From assembly GCA_011319805.1 (NCBI GenBank), contig SJRY01000077.1:1-64000 (forward strand): a stretch of 64,000 nt of DNA, read 5' to 3'. A program made the translations under genes and the position numbers. This stretch comes from Macrocybe gigantea (Eukaryota > Basidiomycota > Agaricomycetes > Agaricales > Callistosporiaceae). Below the pieces are notes generated by a model. That model saw only the letters and a program-made list of their open reading frames with translations. It ran no database searches and was not told the origin of the DNA. Below are positions 26,174 to 37,619 of this stretch, piece after piece (position 1 is the first letter of the stretch; each line of letters opens with the position of its first letter).

Positions 26174-26944
26174 TATATGGCGATGCGATCTGACGCCCGT
26201 ACCGGACTTTCAAGGGAGGATTACCCTTTTCGGGTTATCAGGTAACGGATCCATTGTCGAGCTGTAACGTGAAAGACATGAGGCTGACCCTGAAATCCCG
26301 ATCTTGCACACCGACGAGGTTGAATTTGGTGCTGTACGGCAGAACCAGACCATATATGTAACAAATGACAGTCAATAAGATACATGGACATGGAAAGTAT
26401 TCAGTCCGCACGATGGGGTTTTGGCAGACATAAGCGAGCCAATTAACTGAAGGTTCGAGTTCTTCGATCTCCACTGGATGGATACGGGCCAAGGCACTTG
26501 GAATACTGGATGAAAAATGAAAAGACGTGACTTCCGAGTAACTTCCGACTTCTCTATGAAAGCAGCTAGTGGGCTGTGTAACCTTTGGCACGTGGATGGA
26601 CATGCAATGCTCATGTCCTAGCTGCGGGGCATCCTTGTATTTGCACCTAGCGAAACATTGTTTAGGGACTATTGATCGATCTGAAGTGCGCAGTCATACC
26701 ATTCCTTTCATCTACACAGTTGTTGAGGAGCGTTCGGGTGCGGCTCGATGCTCTGGACTACTCCTGACTACCCAATCATTCCGACTGTGGCGGCAGACGC
26801 TCAACGATACATTTCTACCAAGACTTGTCAGCTGACAGCATACTTTGGCAAACAAGCCTCACTGTTCTGGCACCGCCCACTGCATGGTTCGGTATCATAT
26901 TCTTCTCCTCAGGGTGCAAGATGAAATTCGAACGGTCGCCGGAT
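26174..26944. other. Region with weak phosphatase-like traces
   Basis: Possible NLR promoter at the left. On the minus strand 26360-26240 reads LPYSTKFNLVGVQDRDFRV, which resembles the N-terminal start of FIG4/SAC phosphatases, but it lies downstream of the other SAC pieces in that orientation, so it would be out of order. Otherwise nothing recognised. Confidence 0.3.
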
Positions 26945-27545
26945 CTAGGGTCTTCTACCGAGTTGTGTATTCGTCCAACAGTTTTGACTCTCTCGGCACG
27001 GGGCCTCGCTTCTTGATCAAGTTCAGAATGGTGATCAGCGCGCCGTATCTCCTGAAGAGGTTGTCAAAGTGCCTCGAGGCGGCGGCGTAAGAGCCAGTGA
27101 GGGTTGACGGGATGACCAATCTCGAATAGAGAAGACATGAGGTGAAAGTTCAATGCAAAACGATCGTTGAACGGCCAGTCACTTTCCGAAGGACGATAGG
27201 CGCCCGTGAGATTATCTTGCAACGTAGACGTCAAACCATAAATATAACTTCCAAACATTCAGAAACGCAATGGAGAGGTGCACAAAAAGAAAAGGAAAAA
27301 ACTGACCTAAAGCAAAAGTTTTTGGACATATCGACCTGCTTGAACATGCCCATGAGCCCCTGCTCCTCCGCCTGCCTCTCGAGCTTGTGGTTACAGCACA
27401 CACGTATGACGTCCGTGTTCTTGCAATGGTAGAGATAGTGCCCACAGAGGAGAGCGACGAGCATGGAAGGGTTGTTTTTTTTCTTCACATTTTGCTCACC
27501 TCTACTTACTAATCCATCTCTCATCCAGTAAACTCGGCAGTTGAG
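26945..27545 (-). pseudogene. FIG4-like SAC-domain phosphoinositide phosphatase remnant
   Basis: Pieces of a SAC (Sac1/Fig4) phosphoinositide phosphatase in correct order on the minus strand: [11 protein letters not shown] and [11 protein letters not shown] (27460-27305), [19 protein letters not shown] with [14 protein letters not shown] (27245-27125), then [19 protein letters not shown] and [13 protein letters not shown] (27080-26955). The last piece runs into TAG and more stops. The CX5R catalytic loop and the C-terminal half are absent. Exon-like edges with splice signals remain, so the copy came from genomic DNA. A fragment rather than a working gene; the FIG4 subfamily rather than Sac1 is judged from [12 protein letters not shown]. 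Confidence 0.65.
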
Positions 27546-27553
27546 CTCTCGTC

Positions 27554-27816
27554 CTGAACGTCGAAGGCGCATGGCGAGAACACACAGGCATCGTCAACCA
27601 TTTGGCAGCAAACCTCCCATCCCAGGTAAGCATCCCTACCTCAGTCGCACCCCCCGCGTATATTGATTTTCAAATATTCGGTCTATCGCTCATGTCATCA
27701 AAGCGGTGGCACTCGGCGATCTCAGCAAGCAGATCGACGTCGACGCCCGAGGTGAGATACTCGACTTGAAAAACACCACCAACAGAATGGTCGTTCGGCG
27801 CATTTCACTCGCTTCT
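27554..27816 (+). pseudogene. Fragment of group III histidine kinase HAMP repeats
   Basis: Two short coding pieces match the HAMP-repeat region of fungal group III hybrid histidine kinases (Nik1/Os-1 type). First is [19 protein letters not shown] (27554-27625, ending SQ at an intact GTAAGC donor). Then RSIAHVIKAVALGDLSKQI and VDARGEILDLKNTTNRMVV (27679-27816). Kinase, receiver and the other HAMP repeats are missing on both sides and stops follow. The retained intron donor points to copying at the DNA level. It abuts the SAC phosphatase remnant on the opposite strand. Confidence 0.75.
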
Positions 27817-27945
27817 ATGATCGATGCCTTGATAACTCTGGGATATTTAGGTCGCGAGAGAGAGCTTGGATGACGTCGGAGTCAAGTTCTTGAGGTGCTT
27901 TTTCAGCTTGAAAAGTGATAGCATATCGAGGTCGGGATGTAGATG

Positions 27946-28191
27946 ACGTGGAGAGTCCAGTCATGGGAAAAGAAGCCGAGGCCAAGGCGAACGGTGCGCG
28001 GAAGAAAAAGGTTTACGACAGCGATGCGCTGGATGACGAGGACGAAGAAGAGTAGGGCTCGAAGAAGACAAGGAGGAAGCGAGCAAGAAGCGCAAACGCG
28101 TCCCTACCTCTCGCAGTCCACGCAAAACGAGAAAGCGGCACAGATCGCACAGCGCTGCAGATGGGGATGCTGAGGAAGACCTGAAAGGTTG
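27946..28191 (+). pseudogene. Basic/acidic C-terminal fragment, origin uncertain
   Basis: Reads MGKEAEAKANGARKKKVYDS then an acidic run, a TAG stop, and in another frame KKRKRVPTSRSPRKTRK and DGDAEEDLK, followed by a GT donor-like site and EDGQEVVGVETG. The charged nuclear-protein style and GQEVVG recall proteins of the DUF2461 type, but this is a weak resemblance. The frame changes and stops mark it as broken. Confidence 0.3.
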
Positions 28192-28800
28192 AGGATGGAC
28201 AGGAAGTCGTCGGCGTTGAGACAGGCAAAGGTGCATATGTAGTCTTTGTTGAGTTTTGTCCCCGTTGCCGCCGTGTTTTCAGCGGCTTGACCTCGTGATT
28301 GGGAGTCTATGCTGGGCCTCGAGCCAATGCTAGGCCTCGAGCTCGTGGCATTTGAATCCACATGAGCACGGGCTTCTGGGTTATCGACAATCATCAGCAT
28401 GGGCTCTTATCCGTGATAGGAACCCCCCAGTCGCCCTCCACGACACCGACATATGAGCGGAGCTAGCATCGCTCATGCTTCTCGAGCCGGAAACCTTGGA
28501 CGAGCTGAAACTCATCCTAACCAACTAAACGTCTATCGAGAACCTGGAATAGTGATAGTCGTCGTATATGTCTTGGGCGCCCTCCCAGTCGGACGTCGAT
28601 GTGTTTGCGACCACGGAAGGGCAGCGTTCATGCTCCCATGTTTCTGGCACAAATTTGTCGATGTAGAGATGTCAGGGGGTGAGGGATCCACGACAGCAGG
28701 TTTAGGAACGGGAGATGGAGGAAGAATATCAGACGTGGAACCAATGTTGATTGCTGGAGACGTTGACGGCGGCGTTGCGTTTTTCTCTTTGGAGGATGAG
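28104..28800 (-). pseudogene. Ser/Pro-rich gene fragments
   Basis: Minus-strand frames read Pro/Ser-rich text (SPAINIGSTSDILPPSPVPK), then SDWEGAQDIYDDYHYSRFS ending in a stop, then PMLMIVDNPEARAHVDSNAT and SRPSIGSRPSIDSQS. The DWEGAxDIYDDYRYSR style occurs in fungal SH3-domain scaffold proteins, so this may be a broken piece of such a gene. Low confidence; no SH3 domain itself is visible. Confidence 0.3.
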
Positions 28801-29045
28801 ATCTAGAACTTGGAGTTGTTTGAGGGCTGTGATGGGAGGAGGGAGGATTTGGGTCGAATGCTTAGGAGGACTCGAGTAGACTTGACGAATAGAAACGTTG
28901 GGCATTGTCAGTGACGTGACCGTCTGTTGATGAGCATAAGCGGGTTTGCTTGTGAACGGAAGGCAGACGAGTCGAAGAGTCCAACTATTGTACAGTACAC
29001 ATTGAGACAAAAGAGAAAGCAACAACAGATTTTCTTTTGACAAGG

Positions 29046-29680
29046 ATGAGTACCCAAGACATGGGATCCCACCATAACATCGACACTGAAGGCTCCAATT
29101 CCAGCTCACTTGGTGAATGGGAAGCCTTGCTATCAATTGCGCTTAAAAAACCAATATGTATGTTTCTGCGCTCTTGTCATTTCCACGCTAACCAGGCTGT
29201 GGCGCTTCAGAAAGTTCTTGCTGTCTATGCACCGCGCTGCCCAATGGACCAGCTGCCGAAAGAACACCGCGTCACAAAATCAAGCAGAAACCCTCCATGT
29301 GTCCGCTATGGAATCCCACTGCTCAACAGTCTGCCCTTGCAGGCCTACGCAGAGCACAACGGCAGAGATCCGCACATGCTCTATCATGAGGTCGATTATC
29401 TGTCGGGTGAAGTTGAATATGACCTCGAGCTCTGCGAACCGTATGCCCGACTGCAGACTGCAAGTTCATCCTCAAACTGTACTCGAACTATTCCATGGCG
29501 AAGAAGAAACTGGTTGATGAGGACGAAGAGGATGTCATCTCAATGGTGAAGGAGTTGCTAAATTTGGAGCAGTCTGTGCATCCCAGATGGTATTACGATG
29601 TAGAGGACCCGTGGATGCCATCGTTGGCAGAACAAGCTCGTTTGTCGGTGTGGTGGAATGAGGACTCTGATTGGGAATGA
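29046..29680 (+). CDS. Hypothetical protein, frame-broken
   Basis: Function not recognised. Three successive frames read as one plausible protein: ASQNQAETLHVSAMESHCST, then YAEHNGRDPHMLYHEVDYLS, then CPTADCKFILKLYSNYSMAK followed by an acidic segment and HPRWYYDVEDPWMPSLAEQA to a stop at 29680. Each switch is explained by one missing base, as elsewhere in the window. Several Cys and His residues suggest possible zinc binding. The start at 29046 (MSTQDMGSHHNIDTEG) is the first in-frame ATG; an intron with a GTATGT donor near 29157 and an AACCAG acceptor near 29198 is likely. It may be a lineage-restricted mushroom protein. Confidence 0.45.
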
Positions 29681-31702
29681 TACTTGTGCCGTCATGTCCG
29701 CATCTTGCTCATTCATGCTCCAAATATCGTCCCATATTTACTGTAACCCAATGGAAATTTGTATCGTTCAGGATTTTGAAATTTAAACGTGTCCAAATGT
29801 CCATGACGTCCATCCTCTGCGGTGTCCTATAACACTTGTCCTGCAATGCCTGGTGCTTTATCTGCTCAGTTCCTCCACCGCACCAGCAAAATGCTCTTGA
29901 CTGAGTATGCCAATAGCATCAATCAGTCCATATTATCGAGGTAGTTATACTCGAATTATACTGTAACCCTGTTTTATGCAACTACTTTGTTGACTAAATT
30001 CAATCCAATTCGCAAAAAGGTCTTCGATAAATCCCGGGTTCCGATGGTTGGTGAGTACAGCATGTCGCGTCTCGTTTCTAGTCGTTCTCTCTAACCATTC
30101 ATCAGGTGGCACTGCTTATTGGCCCGTTTTGTACGTATGCTGTTTGCCAGCGAAGACGTACCTTTATGGTTTTGTCACGTACCGATTCACAGCCTTTTGC
30201 TGCTGTAGCTACGAGACCCGGCGACTGACACAAATCCAGAATTCAACGGCCCCCTGCAGGTCATGTCGATTGCTAGCGTTACTTCTCGACGGTAGAAAGG
30301 GTTGATTCGCATCTCACCCAGGGCCTTCATACTCATGCTCTTCATCACGGATGGTGAATGGCACGGTTTATGGCACCACGTAAGTGCCGCATCATCTGTT
30401 CTTCTGTGATGAGAGATGACATGCATGTGATAGACAAACAGAAGGGGCACACTGGTATCATTGAATCAGATCATCGCCGATTGGGCTTGAAGCTGTTCTG
30501 CGTTCGTCGAGATGGCCAGGCAGCCTAAACGGATTATGATAATCAGGAAAAATCAGGAAACGAACGAACCTGGAAGATCGTTGACTGGCACGGGAATCAT
30601 ACAGTTGTACACACTGGGCCCGATCCGAGGTACTCGGGTGCTGTGTCTCATTGTGGATCGAAGGAGCTGCGTGAGAGTCAATCACACATGCGCCGGACTC
30701 AGTCGATGTCGTCAGAAGACGAGAGCGTTGACTTTCGCCGCATCGTGTCCATCGTGGCGGTCGGATTGGACCAGTAGTGATTGTAGACAACTGCAGCTGA
30801 GAAGGGAATAGGCACGAGAGGCCTAGGTGTGGACGAGGGGAAAAATAAATAAGCTCGTTATTGCTACTGTATTAGCACCATGATTTACGATGGCAGGAGA
30901 TGAGATCTTATTTCGTACCTTTCATCTTTCCTCTACGCATATCTCAAAGTTTCTGAGCGTTGGGCTATGCTCTGTAGTTGCCAGCATGGGAGTTTGATGA
31001 AGCATCCGCTGAGACGAAAAGATCTTCCTTGCATTGAGTGGCACATGCACCCACGGTGACCCACATTCCAAGTGTCACGATCTGTGAGCCAAAACGGCGT
31101 TGCGTGGTACACTTGTGTGAGTCTGTTTTTCAGGGTTTATTATCGCGGTACAGATGTGCCGGCGCATTGTAGCACAGGCATCCATAATATTCCTGTATCC
31201 GGCAAGGCCGATACGAGTCTTGAGACTGTGTCAATCCCCTAGAAGATGCTGAAATATCCCCATCCTTCAAGTCTTCATATTCGTATCACCGATTCGCCTT
31301 GCATATGCCGACAACCTATCTTTATTTTTTTTTTCAGAATGGGGTAATGTGCACCCCGAAACTATTCCTGAACAAAAACAACCCGACTCCTTCGGCCACC
31401 TTTCTGCGCGGGGGATATGTTCTGAGTGTTGACAGGTCTTTGATATCAACTGTCAGGCCCGAATATTTTTCGGGGCATGGATCGTTACAGCATCGGGATA
31501 GTGTGAATCTACCTTAGTGGTCCAATGTTCTGTGATCACGGAAATGCAGTGAAACAGATCATGAGCGAACGACGCGAAAAACACAACACTCCCGGACTTG
31601 GGGATGAAATATGAAGTAAACCTAGGTTATCTGTCTTTACTTGCACCAGTTGTATAAAGGCGTCTCGTTTTCCAGCAGAACCTCTCCAACTCCATTCTTC
31701 CT
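29681..31702. other. Long region without recognisable gene
   Basis: Only short, unrelated frames on both strands. The left end includes the 3' region of the hypothetical gene, the right end the 3' side of the cyclopropane synthase gene. An RNA gene cannot be excluded but none is recognised. Confidence 0.35.
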
Positions 31703-33818
31703 TCATTCATACACATCGCACACAAGTTCTTCATTGCCTTCTCTGCTCACCGTGACAATATGATCTTCGATTGCATCGCCAAACGGAAGAACAAGCGTGA
31801 CGTCGAAAGCCGACGTGTCAGTACTGACCAATCAGTCAGTCGAGTTAAGGAGTACTCACCGCCGAGCAACCTCGTCGTAAATCCCACCTCACAGTACGTA
31901 CTGGCACAACATCACACGATGACGTCTAAGGCCTTATAAATTGTCTGATCTTCACTCACAAGTAATCTACCACCGACGCCACTCAACAATGAGCAACAGC
32001 TCGGCAAGCGATCCAAGAAAAAGAAGACTTACATTCCCATTTTCGCTTGAACACCTCTACCTCCTCCTTTCCCCTTTGGCCGTCTTCCCCCATCCCGTAT
32101 TCCTTACGTAGAGCGGGCTCTACCACGTCCTCGAAGCGGTCAAGAAATCTCTGCTTCCACTCTCGGAGAGTGCGAGAGTAGTGCGGGCCAATGTTAGATA
32201 TCGAATCGATGACCAGCTTGTTTTTGGTGCCTTTGGCAAGGCTTTGGACCAGGCAAGACACAGTGGGCAGGCAACCACCGGGGAAAACTTTTTATTCGGG
32301 TACCAAAGATCTGTTTTAGCGGGCGAAGGCGGAATGGAGAGGGAAGGAATGCTCACTCTGTAGGACAACAATATATATGCACGGTTTTACGATGATATAT
32401 CCAAATTAAGGCCGATGGGAACACTTGAGATACTGCACCAGTTATAAATTCAGACAGACGCACCCATTTTCTGATAAAATCAATTTCCTTCAAGTATCGT
32501 TCATATCCTGGTGGCAAATCACGTCAGAAATGCTCATGAATGACAAGAGAAAAGACTGACTGGCTTCAGGGATCGTGATACCTTGAATAACTGCAACACC
32601 ATTAGTGCCTTTCAAAGCCCAATCAATCGTCTCCCAGTACTGCTCCAAAAACTGAGGGCCGACGCTCTCAACCATTTCGACGCTCACAACGCGGTCAAAT
32701 GCGCCTTCCCACTCACGCGGCATGGCGCGATAGTCCATGAGATGTACATGGACGCGAGCATGGAGCCCGTGCTTGGCGATCAGGCGCTGGACATGCGCGT
32801 GCTGATGTACTGAGAGCGTGAGCGTGTCAACGGTCGTGTCTGGGATGGTACGAGCGATAAGGAGCGAAAGTGAGCCCCACCCAGACCCAATTTCGAGGAC
32901 GCGGTGTGAGGGCCGAATCTGGGCCTTTCGAATGATGTGGCGCAGTTTGCGCATTTGGGCGACATAGAGCTCATCCTCAGCGTCTCCGTCTTCAATGCCG
33001 TTATCCTTGACCGCATCATTGATAGCATTGCCATTGCCGTAACCACGTCGGATTGTTTTCGCGGACCCGTTTGGGTCATTGCGGTTATCAGAGGGAAGGC
33101 CCTTGAGATCAGCATCTAGGTCTCTGAATATAGCACAGGAATAAGTCATGTCTTTTGAAAGAAATCCTGCAATGGTATGTGATGAGGTGGGCCAAAGCAA
33201 CGCGAAACAGAGACGTGCCTGCAAACATATCATTGGATATGTCATAATGTGCTGAAATATTAGACCGCGAATTGCTCAGCGTGTTGACAAATCTGTACGA
33301 GGTGATCCTCTGAGGAAGGGAAAAGAGATACGAAAGCTTTGAATCTAAATTGGAGACATTTTGCTTGTTTTTGAGGAATATCTATGTCAAGGCCGGTCAC
33401 GACTATATGTATGCGCAGGCAAGGTGGAGTAGCACACCTGAAAGAGGGAAACCAGGTCATCGCAATCGACTTCTGCATACATGTATGCTTCTGAGAAGCC
33501 TAAATCACCCATGCAGCAAAGCCTAACCCAAAACACGTCGTTGCGAACTCTAAGTTCTGCCTTCAACACGTCGCCCTGGTAAGGCGAAGACGCGACTTCC
33601 GACGGAAAAAAGTAAATGTTGCCGTTGGTCGTGACGATTTTCAACTGCCCAACACTTATCCTACGCATGACGCCACATACGGCGGTCTCGGCGAGCGACG
33701 TGAGGGGCTTCCATCCGGCCGTGAGCGCGACTTCGGAGACCCAATTCCAGGCATTGTCAGCGAGCGCTGCAAGCGAGAATGGGCGCTTTGCGGGGGTGTC
33801 GAAGAAGTGGGCAGGCAT
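31703..33818 (-). CDS. cfs1: Cyclopropane-fatty-acyl-phospholipid synthase-like methyltransferase
   Basis: S-adenosylmethionine-dependent enzyme of the CFA/mycolic acid synthase family, which adds a methylene bridge (or methyl group) to unsaturated acyl chains of membrane lipids. N-terminal lipid-binding part: MPAHFFDTPAKRPF, GNIYFFPSE, LGFSEAYMYAEVDCDDLVSL. Catalytic part: NISAHYDISNDMFA, SKDMTYSCAIF, an acidic insert, then VLEIGSGWGSLSLLIA (SAM-binding loop), LTLSVHQHAHVQRLI, VSVEMVESVGPQFL and ITIPEA. The C-terminal block TLQEWKQRFLDRFED-like sequence lies near 32150, then a final YYFTYCEVGFTTRLL and GDAIEDHIVTVSREGNEEL once a missing base in AAA at 31781-31783 is allowed. In mushrooms such a gene (cfs1 of Coprinopsis) is linked to fruiting-body initiation; that role is by analogy. 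Confidence 0.88.
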
Positions 33819-34534
33819 GATGGGGGTAAAGGGAAGAGGGAGGAAGCGTAGAGGCAGACGCGAATCGGAGATAGGCCTGGATACATGAATATTAATTTTT
33901 AATTTTTTTTGGAAGACGTTGCCAGTCGATAGAGAGCGTTTAGAGTGACGTTGCGCGATCGGAAATCGTGATCGGATTTAACGATCCACATCGTGTGACA
34001 GTTACCAGACAGCCGTCGGTCACGTCGGCCTAGGAGTACCCGCGTCGCTGAGCATGCACGAATTGAACCACGCAGGTTGGCGACAATCGTCGGAGGAATG
34101 CCAAATTTTTTTTGTACGCCTGATCTGAGAAGGACTAGGGTTATACCCCATGGGAAGGTCTTCAAGAAGAGCGGAAGACAAGGAAGGACGAAACCAAAGG
34201 GTTATATGTATAGAGGAAGACGTACCGCTGTCGCGGACCAGCACCCAGACTCTTTTCGGATTGTGTGAAGGTGTTGTTGCTTCAACCTATGAGCACTATG
34301 GAGTTTACGGGCATCACTCCTCACATGTTGCACCTGTACCGCGAGTAAACTGAGCGGCCAGTCGCTAAACTTGTTGAGGGAGAAACTGGCACAAACTCTA
34401 GTGCCAAGTCGATCACGGGAATCTGGACATTTGAACTCGTCGGCGTCCCTGCACGCGCCAGTCATACACAACCAGATATCATACCTTTTCTTCATCTTTA
34501 GTCCTGGCGGAGACACGAGCTGACGCGTCGTGCC
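33819..34534. other. Divergent intergenic region
   Basis: Lies between the starts of cfs1 (-) and the E(z) gene (+), so both promoters are probably here. No gene or RNA is supported. Confidence 0.4.
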
Positions 34535-37500
34535 ATGTCTCAAGCAGGCCAAGCCGGTCTTTCCACATCGTCCGCAACGCGAGATCCCGGGTCCGAGGGG
34601 GCCCAAAGAGCCTTGGAGCAGGAAGACGCGGTTCAGCTGGTCAAGAGCGTGTTCAAAGCTACGTGGACGGAGTTCTACGCGTGGGAGAGGGACGATGGTT
34701 TGAGGATGCTGCATTCGCTGGCGAGGATGCCCAGCCCGTCGGTCTCCCCTTCTTCGCCCTTCTCTTTGCCTGCAAGTTCGACCGACGAGCCGGGCACCAA
34801 TTGGAGCGCGCATACAGCTGCTGATGGAGAAGAATGTTGCGCCGATGAGGACGAGTTACTGCTTGACAACGACGGGATGCACATAGACTCGGGGTCCAGG
34901 ACTTTCACCGTCTGCACGTTCTCCTCTTCTTGCTCATCGCCTTCCTCCCCGTCATCCGAACATGCTATCCCGAGTTCTAAGCACACGCTCATGCCAGAAT
35001 TGCTCGCCATCGCGCCCCCACCCGACGCGCCCACGAACTCGTCCCCGCCTTACGAGATATGCACGCCGACAAGCCGGAACATCAACGTCGGCGACGATTC
35101 GGAGGATATGCCGTTCATAGCGTACGCGGACGACCCAGAATTCCACCTTGACGCGCATATAGCGGACTACAAGCGCTTCGCTTGGCAGAAGGAAAACCAA
35201 GATCCTGATCGTTGGTCCTTCAGTTTCAAGGTCTTGAGCATATACTGATCCTTTTTTTGCGCAGTGGAAGTCATCGTTTTCAAAACCGCGCATATACTCT
35301 ACTATGAGCATGGACTTTCGCTCAACAGGATCGACAACACAGGAGTTATGCCATTGAAGCTTCTTGGCGCTATGGGCGTCGTACGCTCCAGTCGGCACAG
35401 GTGATGCATTTCTCTCTGTACCCCATGCCTCTGACAAATTCCGTCATTTCACCACAAGAGACTTCCCTGACTGGGGCGAGATACGCTCATGCCAGCTCTC
35501 TCTGCCCTACGAACCGAGCTATGCAAATGTTGGCCCTCGTGCGATCGTGTCGAGCCTCGTCCAGGACTTCTGCAATAACATGAACTGTCTATTGGGATAT
35601 TGTACTGTTCATAGTACGTACGCATTTGGCTGTCGTCTGATTTCTTTTTCTATGTCTATTATACCTCCGCTGACTCCTTTTTGTTCCGTAAGTGGGAGAA
35701 TTCTCCATTTCTGACGCTATACCACCGACGGTCGCCAACAAGGCGCTGATCAATAACATCGAAGCGGAATGCAGCTCCGATTGCTTCATCCTCGGTCACG
35801 GGCCTCCCATTGTCAGTCCAACGATACCTCTATCGTTGTGTGCTTCTGATTAACACGTCATGTCAGGAGAGCGTGTGGACTCAACAAGACCTAGAGCTCC
35901 TTGATAGCGTGCTGCGCTATTCGCCGGACATTTCGCCATGCGATTTGGCTATCATATGTCGCAAGCCGTGTTACGAGGTTCGAACAATCCTATCTTCCTT
36001 CCCATTTGTCTTTAAGCACCGACTTTCGCAGGTGTTCAAATACAGGAAGATGACATTTCCTGACGGGCTATTCGAGAAACCGGTGGAGAAGGCAAGGTCC
36101 CGACCAGTTCGAGCCGCGACTTTGCAGTTCCGTGGTGATGAGTCTTTACATTTATCCTCATTGTAGACGTTAAGAAATGTCACAGATCACGATTCAAGCA
36201 ACTTTACACCGTGAGACAGAACGACTTCCCTCTGCATCCTGGGGTTTGACTGTGCCATGTTTTAGAAACTGGCCTTGTTCGCATGATGGGCCATGCGATG
36301 TAAACTCACAATGCCCCTGTTTCCTCAATCATTCCCATTGCGAAAGCAGTTGTCGGTGCAGCACCAAGTGTGAATATTTCTTCTCTCTGTTTTCCTTGCT
36401 TCCCTTTTGTAGCGATCCGTTTGCTTGGCGCGATGCTGACTGTCTCCACTCAGGTACACGGAGATGGGCTGGCTGCAACTGCGGCAAGTCAAAGACGCGC
36501 ACGACGTGCCAGACATGGAGATGTCCGTGCTATGTTGCCCATCGCGAGTGTGATCCCATCCTCTGTCTGAAATGCGAAGCGCGGTGCGTTAGGTGCTCAC
36601 TCATCCTTCTAGATTTGCAACTGACCCCGTTTCTACAACTACTGGATTTAAACACAGAGGTGGGGCAGTGTTGTATCCAATCTTTGAACGTTTCCTCCCT
36701 GACTAGGCTTCGTGAATGTCAATTCAGATCACAAGTCCGACGTTTGCAGAAACGTTTCGCTACAGCGCCAACGGTGCAAGGTAAGAAGCTGTCTCATTTG
36801 CGATCACTCGTATGCAATTAATCTCCACGTTCTAGAGGACACAGGTCCGCGAGGGCAAGTGGGGAATAGGCCTGTTCCTTGCAGAGGCCGTAGATGAGGG
36901 CGAACTCATTCTTGGTTTGTCTTATGTTGTCTTTGCCTCTCTCTATACTAACCCGGCATGACTAGAATACACAGGCGAGCTCATCTATGAAATCACCTCC
37001 ATCTGTCGCGAGTTGAGCCAACTCCTCCTTGATCTTTATTCATGATAACCTGATGCCTGGATCACCGTTCATAGTCTCCTCGCCAGACACCGGGGGCGAT
37101 CATACCTTTTCCAGCTTAATTCGACCATCTCGGTCGACAGCAGCAAGGCCGGCAACGAATCCCGGTTCATCAACCACGATGCGGCCTCGGCCAACTGCTA
37201 TGCAGGCGGTGAGTCATCACTTCAAACCCACCCCTCCTTTCTTTCCTTTCGCACTCCACCCGGTTCTATCTCACGTGTCGTCTTTTTCTGATCGTGGTGA
37301 GATTGAAACGAAGAAGCTAATGACAACAATGTTGCAGTGCGGATGGTCAACGGCGAGCATCGGATCGGCATCTTTGCCTGTAAGCTATTTTATTGCGAAG
37401 GCGATTTCATGCGTAACTTGCACTGGGACAGTCAACCGAGTGGAAGCCGGAACGGAGCTCTTCCTCAATTACGGAGACTCGTTCTTCCGGGCCGACGATG

Positions 37501-37619
37501 CGGAGGAATCAAGCTCCACTCCTTCGGAAACTCTTCCCAGTATTGGAAAGGGGAAGGATGTGTATAACATGGACCAGCACTCGTCTGATGAAACATATAC
37601 GGAATCTGAATCTAGGTGA
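34535..37619 (+). CDS. KMT6: Histone H3K27 methyltransferase, Enhancer of zeste/KMT6 type
   Basis: Catalytic subunit of Polycomb repressive complex 2. The N-terminal half is Ser/Glu-rich and poorly conserved, then YADDPEFHLDAHIADYKRF (near 35130) and SANT-like segments (WTQQDLELLDSVLRYSPD near 35880). Pre-SET CXC domain: NWPCSHDGPCDVNSQCPCF, CESSCRCSTKC, and after an intron GCNCGKSKTRTTCQTWRCPC and CDPILCLKCEARC (36270-36590). SET domain: REGKWGIGLFLAEAVDEGEL (36852-36910), YTGELIYEI, STISVDSSKAGNESRFINHD, then VRMVNGEHRIGIFA and, across an intron at about 37380-37431, NRVEAGTELFLNYGDSFF. It ends with an acidic Ser-rich tail. The usual NHSxxPNC motif is replaced by NHDAASANC, a divergence worth noting. 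About ten short introns. Confidence 0.88.

Noticed and set aside
31759..31939. A small plus-strand ORF (59 codons, starts MIFDCIAKRK) about 100 bases after a TATAAAGG sequence
   Set aside because: It lies antisense to the last exons of the cfs1 gene, whose conserved C-terminal sequence explains the open frame.
34030..34100. tRNA-like stretch on the minus strand (GGTTCAATTC)
   Set aside because: The T-stem and acceptor stem do not pair when folded by hand.
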